DNA of 5,047 nt from Nostoc sp. CHAB 5715 (GTDB lineage: Bacteria > Cyanobacteriota > Cyanobacteriia > Cyanobacteriales > Nostocaceae). A model generated the notes under the pieces. It saw only the letters and a program-made list of their open reading frames with translations, searched no databases and was not told where the DNA came from. The translations under genes were made by a program, and so were the position numbers. The stretch covers positions 1 to 5,047 of the forward strand of contig NZ_JAIVFR010000562.1 in assembly GCF_020829685.1 (NCBI RefSeq), given 5' to 3'. The first letter of the stretch is position 1; every line of letters begins with the position of its first letter. This document shows positions 1-4,120 of this stretch, in pieces.

Positions 1-14
1 AGATACAGTAGAAT

Positions 15-30
15 TCAGAGAGAACTCTGA
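15..30. other. Small perfect hairpin
   Basis: TCAGAG (15-20) and CTCTGA (25-30) are perfect reverse complements separated by the tetraloop AGAA. It lies just before the strong terminator at 39-76, so it may belong to the 3' end of a transcript entering from the left. It is short enough to occur by chance. Confidence 0.3.
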
Positions 31-38
31 GCTAAACG

Positions 39-76
39 AAAATCCAGAGCGGAGCAAATCTCCGCTCTGGATTTTT
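39..76 (+). terminator. Strong intrinsic terminator, upstream gene
   Basis: The arms AAAATCCAGAGCGGAG (39-54) and CTCCGCTCTGGATTTT (60-75) pair perfectly over 16 bp around a CAAAT loop, and the right arm runs into a T tract (72-76). This is the classical Rho-independent form for a plus-strand transcript whose gene lies left of the window. The left arm starts with an A run, so it could also work on the minus strand, but the minus-strand gene ends far away at 507 and it is a less obvious partner. The sequence AAAAATCC recurs at 103-110 and could compete for the right arm. Confidence 0.85.
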
Positions 77-193
77 CAATCTTTGGCTTTCTGAGAAAAT
101 GCAAAAATCCTCAGTACTTTTTACTTCACTCAGGACTCAGTTTGTAAAAAGCAGAGGGGTAAACTTAAAACAGTGAACAGGCGTATCGGCGTA

Positions 194-244
194 GGTTTAA
201 ACCCGCCACCAAAGCCTTTCACCAATTGGTGGGGGACTTAAACC
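194..244. other. Long imperfect hairpin, candidate structured RNA
   Basis: GGTTTAA (194-200) pairs perfectly with TTAAACC (238-244). Inside that, CCC (202-204) and CCACCAA (206-212) pair with TTGGTGGGGG (226-235), leaving one bulged G at 205 and a small A/AC internal loop, with a loop of about 13 bases at 213-225. About 17 base pairs in a 51-base span far exceeds the background here. No T run follows directly on either strand, so it does not look like a simple terminator. It could be the core of a small RNA, a 3' UTR processing or stability element, or a small palindromic repeat. The strand is unknown. Confidence 0.5.
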
Positions 245-355
245 AAGCGAATTGAAACTGGTAACTGATAAAGCTTTCCCTTTTTCCTCTCCCGAATGCA
301 GTTTTAGTCAATATGTGAATCAAATACACATTAATTTACAGGAATTTGCAAGTAA

Positions 356-360
356 GTAAG
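356..360 (+). promoter_or_regulatory. Possible ribosome binding site for the 50-aa ORF
   Basis: TAAGG at 356-360 lies 7 bases before the ATG at 368, good spacing for a Shine-Dalgarno site. The sequence between is GTATAAA, whose TATAAA could instead be read as a -10 box, although no matching -35 was found at a proper distance. Confidence 0.25.
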
Positions 361-367
361 GTATAAA

Positions 368-520
368 ATGCAGGATTCACGCATCAGATATAAAGAGTTT
401 GTACCTCCTGCCTCAAAACCCGTAGCTTTGTACTTCATGCAAAGGAAAAATGCTGTAATTTCTCATAACCACAATTTGAGATTGAGGATTGGAGGAATTC
501 GTGCAACTATTCAAATTTAA
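368..520 (+). CDS. Possible small protein, 50 residues (unrecognised)
   Basis: An open frame runs from ATG 368 to TAA 518-520. It begins MQDSRIRYKEFV, has a central PPASKPVALYF stretch, and ends GGIRATIQI. It is basic (several Arg, Lys and His), with no cysteine, no signal peptide and no transmembrane segment. A TAAGG sits 7 bases upstream of the ATG. The last 14 bases overlap the 3' end of the minus-strand DUF6930 gene tail to tail. I do not recognise a family. A 50-codon frame can arise by chance in AT-rich spacer DNA, so this is only a candidate; the start context is its main support. Confidence 0.22.
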   Translation: MQDSRIRYKEFVPPASKPVALYFMQRKNAVISHNHNLRLRIGGIRATIQI

Positions 521-2147
521 GCTGGGGCATCAGTTGAAGAGTGCCAATACCTAAATCTTTCGGTGAAAGCGATCGCGCTTCAAACAAAGCCATCATATCT
601 CGTAACTGAGGATTGCCACGGGAAGCTCCGGTTAGCCCTTTGGCAATGATTAAGCCACAGTAGCCCTTAGTGTTTTTACACCGTTGATTCCATTTTTTCC
701 GGGCTTCTACATGAATAGGATCTTCATCTAAGAATTCACCGAATAAGAACAATTCGCCATTTTGAGTTTGTAATAAACCCAGGTCGTAGCGATCGCCATC
801 AAAGGGGTCGGCACCTGGATTAAAGCAAATAGCTCTCAGTCCCCCTGTTGCTTCAATTCTTTCAATTACAGTCTTAGCCTTGGGGCGGGAAGTTTGAATT
901 AAAATCACCGGCAAACCGTCACCCACTTGTTTGATTTCACCAGCCTGATGGTAGCTGACTCCCTTTCGCAAATACTCCAACATCTCCCAGGACACTACAC
1001 CTAAGCTGAGGAAGGAATCTTCTGGTATCAAGTCATCTTGCAATGATTGGAAATTTGAGGAGTCAAAGTTTTCGCTCTCCTGGTCATCGACATCAAAGCC
1101 TGCCATTTCCTCTAATTCTGCTGCTAACTGCGGCATGGTAGAGACTGTAACAGGCAGAGATTTAGTTGATTCTTCCGACTGCGGCAGAGAAATGCGATAG
1201 CGACGGCTGAGGGTAGGGAAAATGTCTTCATGAAGCTGGCGACGATGATCGCGAATAAAGCGACTCAGACTTTCGATCGCAACGAAGATTACCAGTGCTT
1301 CTTCGTCATACAAAACAGACCGTAGTCCTTCTAAAGGGTGGATATTACCGAAAGTTGGGTCAATTTCTGATAATGGCAGATCCGCCAAATCACTTTCTTC
1401 ATCCTCATCTTCATCGGTTTCGTCAGCACTCTCAAAGGTGAGAAACAGGCAATCTTGCTTGAGGAACGCTTCTTCTAGATGCTTCGTTGATTCTTCATCC
1501 GTTAAAACTGCGGCGCGAAACTGTTTTAAAGACTCTTCTGAGCGATAAAACAAAATCCCATACTCCATTCCCAGCATTCCCATAACTGAGGCGTAGAGTG
1601 TGCCAACATCCCACTTATTAATCTCGATTGACAAAATTTGCTGTTCTTCCAAAAATTCCCAAGGTGCTGCTTGCCAAATTGCAAATGCTTTCTCTCGTAA
1701 GATTTGTGCATACTGTGGGGGTAAGTCGGGGGTTTGACTATCGAGGATGTCCGCGAACCCGCGAAACAGTTCGTCAATTAAAGGCAGTTCTGGTGCGTAG
1801 TCAATGGCAATATCCAAATCTTGCAGCACCCCCCGCAGGTAAAATTGAATCTCGCGGTCTTTGACTACAATTCTTTGAGGTCTGGCAGGTCTTGCCGGAC
1901 TGTGGGGATGCTCCATTGCTCGCATTAAGGTACGAACTATTGCTTCTGGGCCGATATCTGAAGCTACCACGTCCATTCCTCGAACCACACCTTGGGAGTA
2001 ATCTACCCAAAGGATGCATTCTCCCTTTTCCTGGGAGTCTGAGTGCTGGTTTGGTGATGACAACGGACGGCGATCGCCCTCCCATACAGAAGGAATTTGA
2101 GTTAATTTCTTCAACCGACGACTGGTAGAGCGATTAAAACTTGTCAT
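507..2147 (-). CDS. DUF6930-type conserved cyanobacterial protein
   Basis: The protein has 546 residues and no known function. It resembles the conserved cyanobacterial proteins annotated as DUF6930 domain-containing; the assignment is from memory of the family, not a search. The N-terminus is basic (RSTSRRLKKL, residues 6-15). Next come an alpha/beta segment (43-130, with CILWVDYSQGVVRGM and IVVKDREIQFYLRGVLQDL), a conserved core with INKWDVGTLYASVMGMLGME (176-195), and a strongly acidic low-complexity linker (about 239-265). A second core follows at about 265-320, then another acidic linker (about 345-378) and a C-terminal domain (about 380-546). There is no signal peptide or membrane segment, so it is probably cytosolic. 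The ATG at 2147 begins MTSFNRSTSRRL, which looks like the family start, but no Shine-Dalgarno site is visible. It is transcribed divergently from the iscA-like gene. Exact HIP1 octamers lie at 569, 789 and 2070, and a one-mismatch copy at 1273. Confidence 0.85.
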   Translation of the reverse strand: MTSFNRSTSRRLKKLTQIPSVWEGDRRPLSSPNQHSDSQEKGECILWVDYSQGVVRGMDVVASDIGPEAIVRTLMRAMEHPHSPARPARPQRIVVKDREIQFYLRGVLQDLDIAIDYAPELPLIDELFRGFADILDSQTPDLPPQYAQILREKAFAIWQAAPWEFLEEQQILSIEINKWDVGTLYASVMGMLGMEYGILFYRSEESLKQFRAAVLTDEESTKHLEEAFLKQDCLFLTFESADETDEDEDEESDLADLPLSEIDPTFGNIHPLEGLRSVLYDEEALVIFVAIESLSRFIRDHRRQLHEDIFPTLSRRYRISLPQSEESTKSLPVTVSTMPQLAAELEEMAGFDVDDQESENFDSSNFQSLQDDLIPEDSFLSLGVVSWEMLEYLRKGVSYHQAGEIKQVGDGLPVILIQTSRPKAKTVIERIEATGGLRAICFNPGADPFDGDRYDLGLLQTQNGELFLFGEFLDEDPIHVEARKKWNQRCKNTKGYCGLIIAKGLTGASRGNPQLRDMMALFEARSLSPKDLGIGTLQLMPQLKFE

Positions 2148-2326
2148 AGAGTAAGTTAATCAAAAGAAGCAATTTGGAAGTAGACTTTGGGGATAGCTAG
2201 CCTCGGATTAGGTTTTTATGGCTGCACCTGAAAGATAGTTGCTTCTGGTGACTGCTGCCAGACTTGAATTCCAAAATTACCGAATCTATAAACACACTGA
2301 GTCTCTCAATTCTAGGATAAAAATGT

Positions 2327-2355
2327 TTGGCTACTTTTGACGGAGTGTTTACAAT
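2327..2355 (+). promoter_or_regulatory. Candidate sigma70 promoter for iscA-like gene
   Basis: TTGGCT (2327-2332, 4 of 6 to TTGACA) and TACAAT (2350-2355, 5 of 6 to TATAAT) are separated by exactly 17 bases. Transcription would start near 2362 and give a leader of roughly 110 bases. A second -35-like TTGACG at 2337-2342 has no good partner. The call rests on pattern matching only. Confidence 0.4.
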
Positions 2356-2359
2356 TTGG

Positions 2360-2377
2360 CATCTAAGGACATCTAAG
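2360..2377. repeat. Short direct repeat CATCTAAG x2
   Basis: CATCTAAG occurs at 2360-2367 and 2370-2377, with start points 10 bases apart, about one helical turn. It overlaps the predicted transcription start of the promoter at 2327-2355, so a regulator site is possible, but chance is also plausible. Confidence 0.25.
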
Positions 2378-2456
2378 CCGCTAGAATGAATACAAAAACA
2401 CCAACGGCAACCCAGAGGCATTAACAAGCTGATATAGGGTAAACCTTAGACTAATT

Positions 2457-2462
2457 AAGGAG
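2457..2462 (+). promoter_or_regulatory. Shine-Dalgarno site of iscA-like gene
   Basis: AAGGAG at 2457-2462 is a near-complete Shine-Dalgarno sequence, 12 bases before the ATG at 2475. The spacing is on the long side but usable. It is the only strong ribosome binding site among the plus-strand genes here, and it supports the chosen start. Confidence 0.6.
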
Positions 2463-2474
2463 TTAAAAAAGCAG

Positions 2475-2831
2475 ATGACACAAGCAATTCAGCCTCAACA
2501 ACGCGGAATTCTGTTGAGCGAAGCCGCATTGCACCAGGTAAAATCCCTCCGGGACAAGCAAGGCACAGACTTCTGCTTACGGGTAGGAGTCCGCCAGGGT
2601 GGCTGTTCAGGGATGTCTTACATGATGGACTTTGAAGACACTAGCAAGATCACCCCGCAGGATGAAGTTTTTGACTATGATGGCTTCAAAATTGTCAGCG
2701 ATCGCAAGAGTCTATTATATCTCTACGGTTTAATGCTCGATTACAGCGATGCCATGATTGGCGGTGGCTTTCAATTCACTAACCCCAATGCCAATCAAAC
2801 TTGTGGTTGCGGCAAGTCATTTGGGGTGTAA
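2475..2831 (+). CDS. Iron-sulfur cluster assembly protein, IscA/SufA/HesB family
   Basis: This 118-residue A-type carrier protein is expected to bind and pass on [Fe-S] clusters or iron during assembly in the cytosol. The diagnostic cysteines are present: Cys44 in [10 protein letters not shown], and Cys110 and Cys112 in the C-terminal TCGCGKSF. An extra Cys34 is also seen. The length is usual for the family (about 105-120). The sequence, including [20 protein letters not shown] and [14 protein letters not shown], resembles the cyanobacterial/plastid branch (Synechocystis IscA, plant CpSufA). I leave the symbol blank because iscA, sufA and erpA are used interchangeably for this branch. The start is supported by AAGGAG upstream. 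No other isc/suf gene (cysteine desulfurase, sufBCD) is in view, so it stands apart from a suf operon. A HIP1 site lies in the gene at 2698. Confidence 0.95.
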   Translation: MTQAIQPQQRGILLSEAALHQVKSLRDKQGTDFCLRVGVRQGGCSGMSYMMDFEDTSKITPQDEVFDYDGFKIVSDRKSLLYLYGLMLDYSDAMIGGGFQFTNPNANQTCGCGKSFGV

Positions 2832-2833
2832 TA

Positions 2834-2956
2834 TTGTCATTTGTCATTTGTCCCTTGTCATTTGTCGTTTATCATTTGCAGTTGCCTAATGACTAATGAC
2901 CAATGACCAATGACCAATGACTAATGACCAATGACTAATGACTAATGACCAATGAC
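2834..2956. repeat. Inverted pair of heptanucleotide arrays (STRR)
   Basis: Two blocks of 7-base units stand head to head. From 2834 to 2882 the unit is TTGTCAT (three exact copies plus four degenerate ones). From 2887 to 2956 the unit is YAATGAC, where Y is C or T (ten copies). YAATGAC reads GTCATTR on the other strand, so the blocks match at about 6 of 7 positions per unit and can fold into a long regular hairpin. Such short tandem heptamers are a known feature of heterocystous cyanobacterial genomes. The array fills the whole gap between the iscA-like and TPR genes and runs into the TPR coding sequence, supplying its start codon. Confidence 0.9.
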
Positions 2957-3374
2957 TAATACAGTTGAATCCCTATTTGATACAGGTTTGGAACGCTATA
3001 AAGCAGGAGAGGCGGTAGATTCTTTAATCCCTGTGTTTAAAGAAGTGTGCGATCGCGCTCCTAAAACTAGTGCTGCTTGGATTTGTTTAGCGTGGTTATA
3101 TCTACTCGATAACAAACCCAATTTGGCTTACAAAGCTGCACACAAAGCAGTCAAGTTAAATCCACAAGACCCACAGGCTAGAGTTAATCTCGCCTTAGCA
3201 ATGCTGGAAACAGGTCAAAAAGGTTTACGAGAACATATTGACATAGCACAGCAGCTAATTTTTGTCAACGAAGAATGGCGCGATGAAATAAAAACCAGTA
3301 TTGAAGACGGTTTAAGTAGAAAACCAGATTGGCAGAGTTTGAAAAAAGTCAAAAATTGGCTGTTTGAAGAATAA
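2952..3374 (+). CDS. Small tetratricopeptide repeat (TPR) protein
   Basis: This is a 140-residue soluble protein, probably a protein-protein interaction adaptor; its partner is unknown. Residues about 6-39 form a degenerate TPR (FDTGLERYKAGEAVDSLIPV). Residues 40-73 form a clear TPR with the classical W/L/Y/A and terminal LNP pattern (SAAWICLAWLYLLDNKPNLA, then KAAHKAVKLNPQD). Residues 74-105 look like a third partial repeat (ARVNLALAMLETG). The C-terminus (106-140) is charged and ends in WLFEE. There is no signal peptide or membrane helix. The ATG at 2952 is the last of ten ATGs spaced 7 bases apart in the heptamer array. The only nearby in-frame ATG, at 2931, is stopped by TAA at 2943-2945, so 2952 must be used unless a non-ATG codon is. 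No Shine-Dalgarno site is present. It is 120 bases downstream of the iscA-like gene on the same strand. A HIP1 site lies at 3049. Confidence 0.88.
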   Translation: MTNTVESLFDTGLERYKAGEAVDSLIPVFKEVCDRAPKTSAAWICLAWLYLLDNKPNLAYKAAHKAVKLNPQDPQARVNLALAMLETGQKGLREHIDIAQQLIFVNEEWRDEIKTSIEDGLSRKPDWQSLKKVKNWLFEE

Positions 3375-3379
3375 GGACA

Positions 3380-3409
3380 GGGAGTGGGGAATAGGGAGTA
3401 GGGAGTGGA
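3380..3409 (+). repeat. G-rich heptamer-like tract (left arm), G-quadruplex motif
   Basis: Six bases after the TPR stop codon lies a G-rich tract of degenerate 7-base units related to AGTGGGG and AGTAGGG. Runs of at least three G occur at 3380, 3386, 3394 and 3401 with connecting loops of 3-4 bases, which fits the G-quadruplex pattern on the plus strand. It is the reverse-complement counterpart of the C-rich CCCCACT array at 3490-3531, so a long hairpin with a loop of about 80 bases is the alternative fold. Confidence 0.75.
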
Positions 3410-3482
3410 AGAGGGACAAGGAAAAATTATTGAATAAGTCTCTTTTGTCTACCTTGTTTCTTGCTAATACCAACTCCCTATT

Positions 3483-3531
3483 TCTCATTCCCCATTCCCC
3501 ACTCCCCACTCCCCACTCCCCACTCCCCACT
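3483..3531. repeat. CCCCACT heptamer array (STRR, right arm)
   Basis: Five perfect tandem CCCCACT units (3497-3531) are preceded by CCCCATT (3490-3496) and a decayed TCTCATT unit (3483-3489), so the array becomes more degenerate leftward. The minus strand reads (AGTGGGG)n and meets the G-quadruplex pattern. The array ends 6 bases before the ATG of the membrane protein at 3538 and occupies the place where a ribosome binding site should be. The same heptamer recurs at 4090-4110. Confidence 0.92.
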
Positions 3532-3537
3532 CCAATC

Positions 3538-3783
3538 ATGAAAGATAAATTGTTAAATTGGCTAAACACGATTTTAGTCGTCGATGTTTTTTTGGTTTTG
3601 TTTGGCTTTATCTGGTTAGCGATCGCTGCGATCGGTGATTCTGTCGGAGTAAACTTGGGTTTGGATTTGTGGCATAAACTGTGGCAACCCGTGTTTAACC
3701 CAGCGATCGGCATCCTGATGGGCGGTGCTATCCTCAGTGGTATTATCAGTTGGGTTTCCAAAAAATTTTTATCTAGTCAATAG
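3538..3783 (+). CDS. Small two-helix membrane protein, unknown function
   Basis: This 81-residue protein has two hydrophobic segments, about 10-32 (TILVVDVFLVLFGFIWLAIA) and about 54-74 (NPAIGILMGGAILSGIISWV). They are joined by a short amphipathic region with LDLWHKLWQPV, and the protein ends in a basic tail (SKKFLSSQ). It should sit in the plasma or thylakoid membrane. The frame is open further upstream, to a TTG at 3364, but that extension is translated from the repeat arrays; the first ATG at 3538 (MKDKLLNWLN) is the sensible start. No Shine-Dalgarno site is visible because the CCCCACT array lies directly before it. Function is not recognised; similar short proteins exist in cyanobacteria as hypothetical proteins. 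A HIP1 site at 3619 shows ordinary host sequence. It follows the TPR gene by 163 bases on the same strand. Confidence 0.78.
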   Translation: MKDKLLNWLNTILVVDVFLVLFGFIWLAIAAIGDSVGVNLGLDLWHKLWQPVFNPAIGILMGGAILSGIISWVSKKFLSSQ

Positions 3784-3785
3784 TT

Positions 3786-3804
3786 AAGGGATTGGGCATC
3801 CCTT
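3786..3804 (+). terminator. Short hairpin after membrane-protein gene
   Basis: AAGGGAT (3786-3792) and ATCCCTT (3798-3804) pair perfectly over 7 bp around a TGGGC loop, starting 3 bases after the stop codon of the 81-residue protein. No T run follows, so it may slow polymerase or protect the 3' end rather than act as a full intrinsic terminator. Confidence 0.4.
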
Positions 3805-3830
3805 CGGCTTACCTCGGCTTACTTCGACTA

Positions 3831-3981
3831 CGCCCTTCTCTACGAGAGGCTGCGCTCAGTACAAGCGGTAGTTGAGCGCAGTCGAAACTCAGGACAAGCG
3901 GTAGTTGAGCGCAGTCGAAACTCAGTACAAGTCGCGGTTCCTGAGCGTAGTCGTTCGCGCAGCGTCCCGCAGGGAAGGGCG
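3831..3981. repeat. Dispersed-repeat mosaic bounded by 25-bp inverted repeats
   Basis: The segments 3831-3855 and 3957-3981 are reverse complements at 21 of 25 positions; both carry the CGCCCTTC and GCTGCGC ends seen on comparing the two arms. Between them lie two tandem 33-bp repeats and a further partial copy. The shorter motif CGACTACGC (3825-3833) is also inverted at 3945-3953. No transposase is present. The base composition is far more GC-rich than the neighbouring genes. It resembles the small dispersed repeats scattered in filamentous cyanobacterial genomes and could be a non-autonomous element or nested insertions of several. Confidence 0.6.
3861..3926. repeat. Two tandem 33-bp direct repeats
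   Basis: Copies at 3861-3893 and 3894-3926 differ only at the last base (G versus T). Each starts ACAAGCGGTAGTTGAGCGCA and continues GTCGAAACTCAG. A partial third unit, ACAAG, follows at 3927, and diverged material with CTGAGCGTAGTCG (3941-3953) suggests older copies. Near identity points to recent duplication. Confidence 0.88.
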
Positions 3982-4003
3982 GCACAAGTCGGCACAAGTC
4001 GCT
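3982..4003. repeat. Short tandem GCACAAGTCG x2
   Basis: GCACAAGTCG occurs at 3983-3992 and again at 3993-4002, next to the mosaic above. Its ACAAG core is shared with the 33-bp units, so it is probably a derivative of the same family. Confidence 0.6.
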
Positions 4004-4041
4004 CAGGGCAAGTGGGCATTGGTTAACCCCATCTTCCCCTG

Positions 4042-4086
4042 CTCCCTCATCTCCCTCATCTCCCTCATCTCCCTCATCTCCCTCAT
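4042..4086. repeat. Five perfect 9-bp tandem repeats CTCCCTCAT
   Basis: CTCCCTCAT is repeated five times without a mismatch at 4042-4086. As 9 is a multiple of three, it keeps frames open on both strands and produces spurious peptides such as repeated SLI or GDE triplets. It is a different period from the heptamers nearby and abuts the CCCCACT array. Confidence 0.92.
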
Positions 4087-4089
4087 CTC

Positions 4090-4110
4090 CCCCACTCCCC
4101 ACTCCCCACT
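4090..4110. repeat. CCCCACT heptamer array, second copy
   Basis: Three perfect CCCCACT units stand at 4090-4110, the same unit and strand as the array at 3497-3531. It ends about 10 bases before the stop codon of the convergent TIGR01777 gene. Two same-orientation copies about 560 bp apart flank the membrane-protein gene and could recombine. Confidence 0.88.
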
Positions 4111-4120
4111 CCCTTTCAAC

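Larger units (their letters stand above)
77..367. other. Intergenic region without a long gene
   Basis: This stretch holds no convincing protein gene on either strand. It is AT-rich apart from 175-245, where the structured element 194-244 lies. A T-rich pyrimidine tract follows at about 274-292. No tRNA, rRNA or known riboswitch was recognised. The region could carry the leader or body of an unannotated small RNA, or simply the far downstream flank of the minus-strand DUF6930 gene. Confidence 0.6.
2148..2474. other. Divergent intergenic spacer
   Basis: This 327-base AT-rich spacer separates the minus-strand DUF6930 gene from the plus-strand iscA-like gene and must hold promoters for both. 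A plausible plus-strand promoter is at 2327-2355. For the minus strand I found isolated -10-like hexamers but none with a matching -35, so none is called. A short direct repeat, CATCTAAG, occurs at 2360-2367 and 2370-2377, just downstream of the plus-strand -10 and so possibly an operator. No gene is evident. Confidence 0.6.
3784..4120. other. Repeat-filled gap between convergent genes
   Basis: This 337-base gap lies between two genes that converge and appears to consist almost entirely of repeats: a hairpin (3786-3804), a GC-rich mosaic (about 3805-4010), a 9-base array (4042-4086) and a heptamer array (4090-4110). Open frames on both strands here translate to low-complexity or repeat-derived peptides and are not genes. 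Confidence 0.8.

Noticed and set aside
251..258. ATTGAAAC, the 3' end typical of many cyanobacterial CRISPR repeats.
   Set aside because: It occurs once, without a full 35-37 bp repeat, a second copy at CRISPR spacing or a cas gene.
1526..2128. Several open frames of 78-94 codons on both strands.
   Set aside because: They are alternate-frame shadows of the 546-residue gene, whose own frame shows consistent protein-like sequence.
2197..2427. Minus-strand open frame of 76 codons in the divergent spacer.
   Set aside because: It covers the likely plus-strand promoter, its product has no recognisable domain and an odd composition, and no ribosome binding site was seen.
2834..2956. Tandem array considered as CRISPR.
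   Set aside because: Units are 7 bases and directly abutting, with no unique spacers; this is a simple tandem repeat.
3312..3761. Minus-strand open frame of 149 codons.
   Set aside because: It lies antisense to the TPR and membrane-protein genes, and its middle is translated heptamer repeat (GSGEWGV).
3831..3981. A complete insertion sequence.
   Set aside because: The segment is about 150 bp with no transposase frame, and the ends match imperfectly; at most it is a non-autonomous element.
3809..4102. Minus-strand open frame with repeated GDE and SFDCAQLPLVL.
   Set aside because: It is entirely translated repeat: the 9-mer array gives GDE and the 33-bp units give SFDCAQLPLVL. Such peptides are common false gene calls in these genomes.
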